Below are positions 32,815 through 41,758 of a stretch of DNA of 64,000 bases, piece after piece; position 1 is the stretch's first letter, and every line of letters begins with the position of its first letter. This stretch comes from an uncultured Verrucomicrobia subdivision 3 bacterium (GTDB lineage Bacteria > Verrucomicrobiota > Verrucomicrobiia > Limisphaerales > UBA11358). The stretch lies in assembly GCA_903875465.1 (NCBI GenBank), contig CAIQWB010000132.1, positions 37,665 through 101,664 of the forward strand. Reading direction: 5' to 3'. The position numbers and the translations under genes are program-made. The notes beneath the pieces are model-generated. The model searched no databases and had not been told where the DNA came from. It saw only the letters and a program-made list of their open reading frames with translations.

Positions 32815-35800
32815 ATGAAAAACCACCTCGGCTTTTCCTGGTGCCATCCGGCGTGGATGACCGTTTCCATGCTGGCCTGGCAGCAATGTCAGTCGCCGGT
32901 GGCGGCTAATCCCACGGGCGGCACTGTGGCCGCGGGGACGGCCACCTTTAACACGGCCGGCGGACAGCTCACCATCAAGACTTCCGATCACGCCTACATT
33001 AACTGGCAGAGTTTTAACATTGGCGTGGGTGAAAACACCACCTTTGTGCAACCGGCCACGACCTCCGTGGTGTGGAATCAAATCAACAGCGGCAGCCCCT
33101 CGCAAATTCTGGGCACCCTGAATGCCAATGGATTTGTGGTGCTGCAAAATCAGTCGGGAATATACATTGGCGGGCAGGGCAGCATCAACACCCATGGTTT
33201 GCTGCTCACCACGGCGCCGCCCTCCGGAGCCCTGCCGGCGCTCTTCAGCAGCGACAACTGGACCTTTAACGCTCCGCCGCCCACCGCCAAAATCATTAAT
33301 TACGGGCAGATTAATCTCACCGGCGGGGGATCGGCTTTTCTCATTGCCAACGATATTGAAAATAATGGCTCAATCTCCGCGCCGGGTGGCAAGATTGGGC
33401 TGTATGCGGGGGAACAAGTGTTGGTTTCCACCCGGCCGGATGGCCGCGGTTTGAGTGCTAAAGTGACCCTCCCGCAAGGCTCCGTGGATAATCAGGGCCG
33501 CCTGATTGCCGATGCGGGCAGCATTGCCGCCCAGGCCAAAATGGTCAATCAGAATGGGCTGGTTGAGGCGGACTCAGTGCGGGAGGTCAACGGCACCATT
33601 GAATTGCTGGCGAGTGACAGTCTCACACTGGGTGCCCGTTCCGTGCTTTCCGCCCATGGCGACGTCTCCGGCGTCAGTCCGGGCGGATCGGTTAAGGTGA
33701 AATCCGGCAACGTATTCTCGGACCAGGCGGGTTCGAGCTTGGATATTTCGGGCGGTGCCAATGGGGGCGACGCCGGCCAGTTGGAGATTTCCGCCGGTCA
33801 GCTCGGTCCCATTAAATCCCAGCTTAGCGCCCGGGCCTCGGCCGGTTTTGCCGGCGGCAGCGTTCTGCTCGATCCGACGGACATTACCCTGGATAGTGCT
33901 TATGCGGCATCGATCAATGACCTGATCAGTGGCGGGGCCGCCACGATTGACATTGCCGCCGACAACAACATCGAAGTAACCACCGCGTGGAGCCTGGGCC
34001 AGCCCACCGGGGCAGGCATCCTGAGTCTTAAGGCCGGCAACAACATCACCTTGGATGACGGCAGTGGCATTTATATCGATGACCCCACCTATAAATGGAC
34101 GGTCAACCTCACTGCGGGACTGGCGCTGCCATCTGGCTCCCGTCCTGTGTCAGGCATTCGCAACGCTGGGATTTATTTGGACGGGGAGGCCTTCATTTAT
34201 ACCCAGTCTGGCGATATCAATTTAACCGCCGCCAATGAAATTCTGGTGAATGGTGGTTATGGCGGACAGGTGGCCACTTTTGGGGGTGGTAATATTACTG
34301 CCAGCGCGCTATCTGGCGATGTAAACACGGGCAGCAATCCGCACGGTTATCTCTTTGGGCAGGCGAACGCCAGCGTGCCAAAATATTATTCTGTGGACTA
34401 TTTTTTGGGCGGCATCAGCACGGCTGCCGGGGGCAATGTCACCATTTCCGCCGGGGGCGACGTCACTTCTTTTCTGCCGGTGCAATCTGGTAATTCTCAG
34501 GATAACCTCAATGCAGTATACGATGGCGGCAGCGGTGCCTTTGGCACGGGCCGCGGGGATGTGACCATCACGGCCGGAGGGAATGTTTATGGCCATTACG
34601 TTGTGGCCAATGGGACCGGCCGCATCACTGCGGGCGGTAATGCCGGCGCCCCCTTGTCCGTGGTGACCGGCGACCAAACCAAGGGTTTTGCCCTGAGTCT
34701 GGTCAAGGGCAGCTGGAGTGTGGCCACGCCGAATGGAAATATCTATTTGCAAGACGTGCGCAACCCCAATGGCATATTTGGGGAGACCCCGCAGCTGGTG
34801 GCCGCTAATTACGCCGGCTTTCATCTGTTTGACTATGACCAGCAGGCGGCGCTTTCCCTGAACGCCGGGGGCAAGGTGGAATTTACCGGTTATGAGGCCC
34901 CGCATACCGCCCCCAATTCAGGATTGTTCATTCCCTTCATCCTGCCGCCCATTTTGGATGTCAGCGCGGGGGCGGGCGGCTTTATTTTAGATACGTCACT
35001 GGTGGATAATTTCCCCGTGCCTGAACTGGTGGTGCTCTTTCCTTCGCCCTATCAAAAGCTAAGCATCACCACGCATAATGGCGGAAATTTTGGGATCCCG
35101 GACACGCAAAATGCCTACTCGGCTCCGGCGGTCACACTGGAAATGTCGCGCAGTGCCAGCACCCGCTGGGTCGACAACAACTCCTTTGTTTCAGGCGATC
35201 AAGCTGCCACGTTGGTGTCACCGCTGGACCTCAGCCTGGTGAATATCAAAATCGACGGCAGCATGAACGCGGTCAACCTGTATCTGGATAAAGCGGCCGA
35301 TCTAAAGGTGGGCGGCAATATGATCAATTGCGGGTTTGTGGGGGTAAACCTCTCGGCCAGTGACACCACGTCTATTAACGTCAGCGGCAATATTTACGAA
35401 AGCCCGCTCTACGCCTTTGTGCCGCTGACCACCACCATTGCGAGCGCGAATCCGCTCCAGCCTGAAGCCTGGGATTCGGTGTTTACTCTGGCCTTGGATC
35501 CCAGCATGGTGGCCAAGATTGATAGTTTTAACGTGTATAAGGATGCCGGTGGCTTGGCTGGTCTGGCCAACTATTTGAAGTTAAATAATTATTTGCTCTT
35601 TCCCAACGTAGGCAGCACCACGACCTATGGTTACAATCCGGGATTCGTTTATGACGCCGCCACCAAGCAATTGGGATTCAATGGCCCCATGGCCTCGCGG
35701 TTCAGTACGTTTTTCCCCAAGGCGGATCCGAACACTCTCATTGCCGACCTGGCCAGCGGCCAGTTCACTGTTTTGAAGGCCGATAGTCTGGGGAACCCGC

Positions 35801-37221
35801 TGATTGATGCCAATGGTCATTTGGAAACCACCACCTACACTTTTAGCGCGGCCCCGCAAATCAACCGGTTATACGTCGACAGTCTCAATTCGGCCGCCAC
35901 TTCCGGCCTGGGGTTTCAAATCGGCGGCCCGGGCCATTTTAAAGTTCATGCCGCGGGCATTGATCTGGGGGGCACCGCCGGCATTGGCTCGGATGGCTTT
36001 GGTCGCTCCGGATTGACGGCCGGTGCGTCCGGGTTCAACTACTCATTCCTCAGTTCATTGTTGCCGAATGCGGCCGAAGGTGGAGCCGATGTCACCGTTC
36101 GTGTCGACAATAAGTTGACGATGGCCACTTCGGGTATTTATTCGCGGGATGGTGGTGATGTGACTGTGAGTGCCGGCCTGATTTATCAGCCCGATGGCTC
36201 GTACACGGTGAACTCGGGCGGGGAAATTGACCTGAGCCAGGGAAGTTTCATTTTTCCCACGGACGATTGTTATGGGATTTACACTTCCGGTCATAGTGGG
36301 GTGAACGTCACCGCGAGCGAGAATATTAACGTGGGCAGCGCGCGCATTGCTACTTTCAATGGGGGCGATGTAAACGTTGAGTCATTGAATGGCAGTGTGA
36401 GCGCCGGTTCCGGGGCCAATATTGCGCTCTCGGTGTACGGATTTAATTTGGATGCCAGCGGCAAACCGAAATTTGTTGAATTTGGGAATTTGAATGATGT
36501 GCCTTCGTTACGCACGGATCCGGCTCCATATGGCAGCGGTATTCTGGCTGAATATCCTATCGAAAAATATCAAACCCCGGGCGGACGCGGCCAGCCAGGT
36601 AATATTTATGTGACTGCCCACCACGGGAACATATCGGCCAGTGTGGGCGGCATTTCACAATTTGCACTGGACCAATCCATTGGTGGCGGTTCTGCGGCCA
36701 GCCCCTCGATCAATTTGGTCGCGGGCATGCACGGTGTGCGCGCCACTGACGATCAGGGCAACATCAATCTCGGCTCCGGCGGCGCGGTGGGCGTCAACGT
36801 CAATATTGACGCCCCGGTGGTCACCGGTTTGGTGGTTTCCCGCGAAAGCGCCAACATCACGGCCGCGCAAAGCTTTGTGGGCACCGTGCTGGCTGGTGGC
36901 TCGGCCAATTTTGCCGGGGGCGGCAGCGTGGCGGGCACCGTAGTGGGCATTGGTGGCATCAGTGTCGCCGGCGGGGCCGCCGTGACGGCCACCCTCCTTT
37001 CCCAGAACGTATCTGTGGGGGCTGGCGGTGTCGAATCCACCCTCGGCACCTCGGCCAGCGCCACCAGCGCCAGTCAAAGCGCTGCCGGCGCCGCCAGCAG
37101 TGACACGCGTCAGGCCGTGGCAAACACCGACAACAGCGCGGATGACGATAAAAAGAAGAAGAAAAACCAACCACTGATGCAACACACCAAACGCGTCACG
37201 GTGATTTTGTCGAAAAATTGA
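32815..37221 (+). CDS. TpsA-type exoprotein, filamentous-hemagglutinin-like
   Basis: 1468 residues. A signal sequence is followed by the TPS secretion domain (about 32-290) with the beta-helix pattern GGTVAAGTATFNTAGGQLTI, TSDHAYINWQSFNIG and TTSVVWNQI. The usual NPNGI and N-x-x-G signatures appear in altered form: NANG (103-106) and NQSGI (112-116). The rest is a long right-handed beta-helix (GGNVTISAGGDVTSF and many like repeats). The C-terminus is Ala/Ser-rich, then five lysines, and ends KRVTVILSK. It has no processed toxin domain. Probably a surface fibre or adhesin exported by the adjacent TpsB, possibly under phosphate control. Confidence 0.92.
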   Translation: MKNHLGFSWCHPAWMTVSMLAWQQCQSPVAANPTGGTVAAGTATFNTAGGQLTIKTSDHAYINWQSFNIGVGENTTFVQPATTSVVWNQINSGSPSQILGTLNANGFVVLQNQSGIYIGGQGSINTHGLLLTTAPPSGALPALFSSDNWTFNAPPPTAKIINYGQINLTGGGSAFLIANDIENNGSISAPGGKIGLYAGEQVLVSTRPDGRGLSAKVTLPQGSVDNQGRLIADAGSIAAQAKMVNQNGLVEADSVREVNGTIELLASDSLTLGARSVLSAHGDVSGVSPGGSVKVKSGNVFSDQAGSSLDISGGANGGDAGQLEISAGQLGPIKSQLSARASAGFAGGSVLLDPTDITLDSAYAASINDLISGGAATIDIAADNNIEVTTAWSLGQPTGAGILSLKAGNNITLDDGSGIYIDDPTYKWTVNLTAGLALPSGSRPVSGIRNAGIYLDGEAFIYTQSGDINLTAANEILVNGGYGGQVATFGGGNITASALSGDVNTGSNPHGYLFGQANASVPKYYSVDYFLGGISTAAGGNVTISAGGDVTSFLPVQSGNSQDNLNAVYDGGSGAFGTGRGDVTITAGGNVYGHYVVANGTGRITAGGNAGAPLSVVTGDQTKGFALSLVKGSWSVATPNGNIYLQDVRNPNGIFGETPQLVAANYAGFHLFDYDQQAALSLNAGGKVEFTGYEAPHTAPNSGLFIPFILPPILDVSAGAGGFILDTSLVDNFPVPELVVLFPSPYQKLSITTHNGGNFGIPDTQNAYSAPAVTLEMSRSASTRWVDNNSFVSGDQAATLVSPLDLSLVNIKIDGSMNAVNLYLDKAADLKVGGNMINCGFVGVNLSASDTTSINVSGNIYESPLYAFVPLTTTIASANPLQPEAWDSVFTLALDPSMVAKIDSFNVYKDAGGLAGLANYLKLNNYLLFPNVGSTTTYGYNPGFVYDAATKQLGFNGPMASRFSTFFPKADPNTLIADLASGQFTVLKADSLGNPLIDANGHLETTTYTFSAAPQINRLYVDSLNSAATSGLGFQIGGPGHFKVHAAGIDLGGTAGIGSDGFGRSGLTAGASGFNYSFLSSLLPNAAEGGADVTVRVDNKLTMATSGIYSRDGGDVTVSAGLIYQPDGSYTVNSGGEIDLSQGSFIFPTDDCYGIYTSGHSGVNVTASENINVGSARIATFNGGDVNVESLNGSVSAGSGANIALSVYGFNLDASGKPKFVEFGNLNDVPSLRTDPAPYGSGILAEYPIEKYQTPGGRGQPGNIYVTAHHGNISASVGGISQFALDQSIGGGSAASPSINLVAGMHGVRATDDQGNINLGSGGAVGVNVNIDAPVVTGLVVSRESANITAAQSFVGTVLAGGSANFAGGGSVAGTVVGIGGISVAGGAAVTATLLSQNVSVGAGGVESTLGTSASATSASQSAAGAASSDTRQAVANTDNSADDDKKKKKNQPLMQHTKRVTVILSKN

Positions 37222-37281
37222 TCAGCCGGGTTTGCCAGACCGCCTCCCTGAACACCTTTTTGTTTCGGTGCTGGTTCCCAT

Positions 37282-37297
37282 GCCGTATCGTTACGGC
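37282..37297 (+). promoter_or_regulatory. small hairpin just before the gmhB start
   Basis: GCCGTA/TACGGC (37282-37287, 37292-37297) with a TCGT loop ends two bases before the GTG start. It could hinder ribosome access and tune translation. It is only a symmetry observation. Confidence 0.3.
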
Positions 37298-37299
37298 CT

Positions 37300-37854
37300 G
37301 TGAACGCCGACTCAACTAGTTTGCACCGGGCCGTTTTTCTCGATCGTGACGGGGTAATTAACCGCTCCGTGGTGCGAAACGGCCTGCCTTATCCACCAGC
37401 CAGTCTGGCGGAACTCGAATTGTTACCTGGCGTGCCCGCCGCGTGCCACCAACTCAAAGCCGCCGGCTTTTTGCTGCTCATCACCACCAATCAGCCGGAT
37501 GTGGGCCGTGGCACCACCCCCCAGGCGGCCGTGGACGAAATCCACGCGTACTTGCTCCAGCACCTGCCCATCGACCGGGTGGAGGTTTGTTTTCATCCGG
37601 GCAAAGGCCTTTCCGACTGCGCTTGCCGCAAACCCAAGCCCGGCATGCTGCTGCGGGCGGCCGCCGACCTGGGCATCGACCTGGCGCGGAGCTGGATGGT
37701 GGGAGACCGCTGGCGGGATATTGATTGCGGACACGCCGCAGGCTGCCGGACGGTGTTCATTGATTATGGCTATGCCGAGGCGCTTCGTCAAAAACCGGAT
37801 TTTTCGGCTGGCCATCTGGCCGCCGCCGCAGACATCATCTGCTCACACATATAA
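37300..37854 (+). CDS. gmhB: D-glycero-D-manno-heptose 1,7-bisphosphate 7-phosphatase (GmhB-like)
   Basis: 184 residues, HAD superfamily. The nucleophile motif is FLDRDGVIN (Asp15, Asp17), TTNQPDVGRG gives motif II, KPKPGML motif III, and VGDRWRDID motif IV. Cys97, His99, Cys107 and Cys109 (CFH...CAC) reproduce the zinc site of GmhB. It removes the 7-phosphate in ADP-heptose synthesis for LPS. It is the first gene of the heptose group, starting at a GTG 78 bases after tpsA, with a transaldolase-like gene 9 bases on. Confidence 0.92.
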   Translation: MNADSTSLHRAVFLDRDGVINRSVVRNGLPYPPASLAELELLPGVPAACHQLKAAGFLLLITTNQPDVGRGTTPQAAVDEIHAYLLQHLPIDRVEVCFHPGKGLSDCACRKPKPGMLLRAAADLGIDLARSWMVGDRWRDIDCGHAAGCRTVFIDYGYAEALRQKPDFSAGHLAAAADIICSHI

Positions 37855-37863
37855 CTTTAGACC

Positions 37864-38583
37864 ATGCGAACACTGAACGACCTTAAGGTAAAAATTTTTG
37901 CGGATGGCGCCGACAAGGCGGGCATGCTGCAACTCAATGCCAACCCGCTCATCCAGGGCCTGACGACCAATCCCACGCTCATGCGCAAGGCGGGTCTTAC
38001 GGATTTTGAAGCCTTCGCCCGCGACGTGTTGCAGAGCATCACCGTCAAGCCGCTGTCGCTCGAAGTGTTTTCGGATGAATTTCCGGAGATGAAGCGCCAG
38101 GCCCTCAAGATCAATTCCTGGGGCAGCAACGTTTACGTGAAAATCCCCATCACCAACACCCGGGGGGAATCCGCCCTGTCGCTGGTGCGCGAATTGGCGG
38201 CGGACGGCGTGAAACTGAATGTCACCGCCATCCTCACCCTGGCACAGGTGGAAGGCGTGGCCGCCGCCTTGCAGGCGCAGGTGCCGGCGGTGGTCTCCGT
38301 ATTTGCCGGGCGCATCGCTGATACCGGCGTGGATCCCGTGCCGGTCATGCAAACCAGCAAGACCATTCTCGCCGGCCTCCCCCAAGCCGAGTTGCTCTGG
38401 GCCAGTGTCCGCGAAATTCTGAATATTTTCCAAGCCGATGCCAGCGGCTGTGACATCGTCACCGTCCAGCACGACATCCTGGCCAAAGCCATCAAAATGG
38501 CCGGCGTGGACCTGGCCGCCCTCTCACTCGATACCGTCAAAATGTTCGCCAACGATGCTAAGGCAGCGGGTTTTACCCTCTGA
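37864..38583 (+). CDS. transaldolase-family protein
   Basis: 239 residues, short like fructose-6-phosphate aldolase (about 220) and small transaldolases. TTNPT (34-38) and the Schiff-base lysine in NVYVKIPIT (Lys93) are the family marks; LNVTAILTLAQ and VSVFAGRIADTG follow. True transaldolase moves a dihydroxyacetone unit between sedoheptulose 7-phosphate and glyceraldehyde 3-phosphate. Sedoheptulose 7-phosphate is also the precursor of LPS heptose, and this gene sits directly after gmhB and tail-to-tail with a heptosyltransferase (stop codons abut with no gap). A role in supplying the heptose precursor is a reasonable inference. Confidence 0.88.
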   Translation: MRTLNDLKVKIFADGADKAGMLQLNANPLIQGLTTNPTLMRKAGLTDFEAFARDVLQSITVKPLSLEVFSDEFPEMKRQALKINSWGSNVYVKIPITNTRGESALSLVRELAADGVKLNVTAILTLAQVEGVAAALQAQVPAVVSVFAGRIADTGVDPVPVMQTSKTILAGLPQAELLWASVREILNIFQADASGCDIVTVQHDILAKAIKMAGVDLAALSLDTVKMFANDAKAAGFTL

Positions 38584-39645
38584 TTACTTTCCAAGCACTG
38601 CCGCCAGCACACTCTCCACCGTTACCGAGGCCATGCAGGCGATCAGTTCCGCGCGCGTGCCCTTGATGTTGCCCCCGTCGTAACGGTAATAATCGAGGCC
38701 CCGACCGTCCACCACCGGATTTTTCACCAGTGTGAAGGGGTTGGCATAGGGCTGGATGGGCGGGTTCCACGTGGGGGTTTCGATCACGATTTGCCGCCGC
38801 ACTTTCACCGCCGCCGCCAGGTGCATCATCACCGTGTCCACACTCAGAAACGCCGCGCATTGTTTGATCAGGTGCGCCGCCTGGGGCAGACCTGGAGTGG
38901 CCGGGAAAAACAACCCCGCCTCGCCCAGCGTAGCCCGGATCTCTTCGTGATCGGCCTTTTCATCCGGCCCGCCAAAAAATAACACCCGGGTGGCCGGCGA
39001 CTCCACGCGCAGGCGGCGCACCAGCGCAATGTAGTTTTCCAGCGGCCAGCGCCGCAGCGCGAGGTTCTTCGTGCCTCCCGAACCCACATGGATGCCCAGC
39101 AGGGGTTGGCCAACGAGCCCGTGCTGGGTGAGGTAATCGTGTGTCCAAGCTGCGGCGGCTTCGGTTAGAAAAATTTCCGTTTCGTGGTGCGGCAGCAAGC
39201 GCTTCGCCCCCATTAAGGGCAGCAGGGCAAGGTTGTTTTCCACCGCGTGCCGGTTGTAATCCTGGGGCAGCGTCCGGTTGACCAGCCAGCGATCTAGCGG
39301 ACCCGAACATTCATACTCATGACTCAGCCGCGTGCGTGCCCCAATCATGCCGGCCACCACGCGGTAATGAATGCGGCTCTGCGGATGCGTATTGATGGAC
39401 AAATCATAACCCTCCCGCCGGAGGGTGCCCAGATAGCGGAGCATTTCGACCGGGCCGCACTTCATCAAATCCTTCTGATGAACCCGGTTTAAATGCGGAT
39501 TGCCCGCCAGCAGGTCGCGCGCGGCGGACCAGCGGACCAGCGCCTCAATGGTCGCGCTGGGGAAATTAACCCGCAACTCATGAATGAGCGGCGTGGCAAA
39601 GAGCGTGTCGCCATTGCCGGCCAGGGAAATGACCAAAATTTTCAC
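38584..39645 (-). CDS. GT9-family heptosyltransferase
   Basis: 353 residues. Starts MKILVISLAGNGDTLFATPLI, the N-terminal mark of GT9 (in WaaC/WaaF: GDxxxxTP). GIHVGSGGTKNLALRRWPLENY (about 189-210) and FLSVDTVMMHLAAA (about 274-287) are the donor-site segments typical of the C-terminal domain. It transfers an ADP-heptose unit to the LPS core. The gene begins inside the end of the adenylyltransferase gene (four-base overlap), so the enzyme that makes ADP-heptose and the one that uses it are cotranslated. Confidence 0.92.
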   Translation of the reverse strand: MKILVISLAGNGDTLFATPLIHELRVNFPSATIEALVRWSAARDLLAGNPHLNRVHQKDLMKCGPVEMLRYLGTLRREGYDLSINTHPQSRIHYRVVAGMIGARTRLSHEYECSGPLDRWLVNRTLPQDYNRHAVENNLALLPLMGAKRLLPHHETEIFLTEAAAAWTHDYLTQHGLVGQPLLGIHVGSGGTKNLALRRWPLENYIALVRRLRVESPATRVLFFGGPDEKADHEEIRATLGEAGLFFPATPGLPQAAHLIKQCAAFLSVDTVMMHLAAAVKVRRQIVIETPTWNPPIQPYANPFTLVKNPVVDGRGLDYYRYDGGNIKGTRAELIACMASVTVESVLAAVLGK

Positions 39646-40127
39646 AAACGCGCAATTTTTTCCAGCAACCCGGTGGTGGATTTGCCGGGCACAAACGGCA
39701 CCAGCACGATGCGCCCGCCCGCCGACTCCACCGCCCGCCGTTCGTTTTGATCCAGTGTCTCCAGGGTATAATCCCCGCCTTTTACATAAATATCCGGTGC
39801 CGCCGCCATTAGAAAACGTGTGGCCCGCACATCCGTGAAAATGCAGGCCCCGTCCACACTCTGCAAGGCGGCCAGCACGGCGGCGCGGTCTGCCTCAGCA
39901 TTGACCGGCCGGTTTGGTCCCTTCAGGCCGCTCACGGCCGCATCGCTATTGACCCCAATGAGCAGGGCATCCCCCAGGTTGCGGGCGGTTTCCAAATAGG
40001 TGATGTGACCCACATGCAACAGGTCGAAACAGCCATTGGTGACCACCAGCTTCCTGCCACTCGCCCGCAATGCCGCGCGCCAGGCCGGCAGGGCATCCCA
40101 GGCGATGATTTTATCCCGAAAATTCAT
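39642..40127 (-). CDS. rfaE2: D-glycero-beta-D-manno-heptose 1-phosphate adenylyltransferase (HldE C-terminal type)
   Basis: 161 residues, a stand-alone adenylyltransferase domain without the kinase half of HldE. NGCFDLLHVGH (31-41) is the nucleotidyltransferase HxGH site; VNSDAAVSGLKGPNRPV and IYVKGGDYTLETL follow as in HldE/RfaE2. It makes ADP-D-glycero-D-manno-heptose from the 1-phosphate and ATP. The HldE kinase (rfaE1), GmhA and the epimerase are not in this window. It is first in a two-gene operon with the heptosyltransferase. Confidence 0.93.
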   Translation of the reverse strand: MNFRDKIIAWDALPAWRAALRASGRKLVVTNGCFDLLHVGHITYLETARNLGDALLIGVNSDAAVSGLKGPNRPVNAEADRAAVLAALQSVDGACIFTDVRATRFLMAAAPDIYVKGGDYTLETLDQNERRAVESAGGRIVLVPFVPGKSTTGLLEKIARL

Positions 40128-41096
40128 GCCTCCATTTTGCCGAGCCCCGTCCGCTTGGCAACGAGATTAACCAGCCCCAGCCGAAACGGGCCGGGAGACC
40201 CAATGCCTCCTCTCCCGGGGTTTTTCCTGGAGATGCCTGCCGGGTCCTGGCTGCATTTGACAAACTCCACCCGCTACCATATACTCATCAAGAGAGTTGT
40301 TTTTTCTGGGTGGTTTTTCCGCCGGAATGCCTGCCTCGCATCAAATAGATGCGTTGCCGTGCCAGCCAGTCCGCCCTTGCGTGCCCGGCGGAAATCGGTT
40401 CTTTGACATTGCCAAGCGAATGCGCTGAACCTGCCCCGCCATTCAGGCCCATCCGGGTAAATGCGGGTTAATCCGGCCTAATCCGGCACTAAAAAAATAA
40501 AAAATAAACCAGCCCTTCAGCACATTGGGAACTTAAGCGTGCCTGTGCGCTCGCCTAACCGTTGAGGGACCCGGATCTGCACTTGGCCTGCCTTTGGCGA
40601 GTGAACTTCCGTAAATCGCACCTAATCGTGCCTAATCGCACCTAATCGTGCTAAATCGTGCTAAATCGTGCTAAATCGTGCTAAATCGTGCCTTTGCCAG
40701 GTTTTGACATGAGACATTGGACCCCCTCGGTCGGATTCGTAAAGCCCCGATCCAGCCGGTAAAAATGGAGCAAGTTATTGAAAAACAATGAAATGCATCA
40801 AATCCAATAAAAATCCCGTCAACCCTCCCCCATAGAGGTCGACCCGGTTCCTCTCCCGTCCGCCGTAGCCCCCTTGGGAGAAGGCGGAACCTGTCAGCAA
40901 TCATCGATTCCTGCTTTCGCGTTAAAACGACGAAAAATCATCATCTCTGACTAATTAATCTCAAACCCAGGGAAACGCGGAGGGCTTGCCAGCGACCGAC
41001 CAGTCCAGGGCGGTCAGCCGCAGCCTGCTTCACCCCAGTTAACCAACTTTTTTCCGCTCTTGGCAGTTGTGAATTGACGGACCCCCATCCTATTAC
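40128..41096. other. gene-poor intergenic region with a tandem repeat
   Basis: No believable gene on either strand. It contains the eight-unit 10-bp tandem repeat at 40611-40690 and a similar TAATCCGGCCTAATCCGGC stretch near 40.47 kb. The left end must hold the promoter of the heptose operon on the minus strand, and the right end leads to the TetR gene. Confidence 0.55.
40611..40690. repeat. eight-unit 10-bp tandem repeat (CTAAATCGTG / CCTAATCGYR)
   Basis: Eight successive decamers: GTAAATCGCA, CCTAATCGTG, CCTAATCGCA, CCTAATCGTG, then four identical CTAAATCGTG. The core CACGATTAGGTGCGATT on the other strand recurs at 55797-55850 and, in part, at 19135-19150. The sequence after the array (CCTTTGCCAGGTTTTGACATGAGACATTGGAC, in parts) resembles 19150-19184. 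Confidence 0.9.
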
Positions 41097-41110
41097 CTAC
41101 CGTTCGGTAG
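41097..41110 (+). promoter_or_regulatory. probable TetR-type operator
   Basis: CTACCG-TT-CGGTAG is a perfect 6-bp inverted repeat with a 2-base centre, 5 bases before the tetR ATG 41116. A TTGACG that could be a -35 lies at 41074-41079. TetR-family proteins usually bind such palindromes over their own promoters, so self-repression is likely. The upstream in-frame ATG at 41074 would place the operator inside the gene and was not chosen. Confidence 0.6.
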
Positions 41111-41115
41111 AATTT

Positions 41116-41736
41116 ATGGCACGCCACGGTCCCGAAACTGGCCGGCAAATCCTGCAGGCAGCGTTGAAACGCTTCGCCAATGCGGGCTATGCGGCCACGT
41201 CCGTTCAGCAGATTGTGGATGACGTTCAGGTATCCAAGCCGGCCCTTTATTATTATTTCCAGGACAAGGCCGGCTTGTTCAAAGCGCTGGTCCATCAGGC
41301 ACATGACGAGCGTTACCGCATTCTCTGTGCCGCGGCGGCCAAGAGCGACGATATTCGGGCGCAACTGGAACATATTTTGATGGATTTATTCGAGTATTTC
41401 AGCGAAAATCGTGAATTGATGCGCATCAGTTTTGCCACAATGTTTGCGGCCCCCGGGGAGGTGCCGGCCAACCTGGAATACGCTGAAAAATGCGAGCGAA
41501 ACTTTGAATTTATCCACTCCCTGATTCGCCTGGCCCAAACCTCTGGAGAGTTGGAGGAGCGGTTTGACAGCCGGGAACTGGCTTTTGGCTTTTACGGCCT
41601 GGCTAATTTTTATCTCGTTTCCCACTTGGTGCGTCCGGGCGCTGCCCCTGACAATCTCGCCGCCAAACGCATCGTTGATCTGTTTTTGACCGGGGCCGGC
41701 GTTCGCCAGCCCGCAGACTTAATCCCCATCCTTTAA
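41116..41736 (+). CDS. TetR-family repressor of the adjacent RND efflux genes
   Basis: 206 residues. The N-terminal TetR DNA-binding domain is clear: GRQILQAALKRFANAGYAAT (9-28), SVQQIVDDVQVSKPALYYYF (29-48, the helix-turn-helix) and DKAGLFKALV. The C-terminal ligand domain is variable as usual. It lies 22 bases before the membrane fusion protein gene and runs with it and the RND pump, so it most likely senses the pump's substrate and represses the operon through the palindrome in front of it. Confidence 0.93.
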   Translation: MARHGPETGRQILQAALKRFANAGYAATSVQQIVDDVQVSKPALYYYFQDKAGLFKALVHQAHDERYRILCAAAAKSDDIRAQLEHILMDLFEYFSENRELMRISFATMFAAPGEVPANLEYAEKCERNFEFIHSLIRLAQTSGELEERFDSRELAFGFYGLANFYLVSHLVRPGAAPDNLAAKRIVDLFLTGAGVRQPADLIPIL

Positions 41737-41758
41737 ATACAAACCTAATTCTTATCGC

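Noticed and set aside
40611..40690. CRISPR array
   Set aside because: Units are 10 bp and directly adjacent, with no spacers; no cas genes are near.
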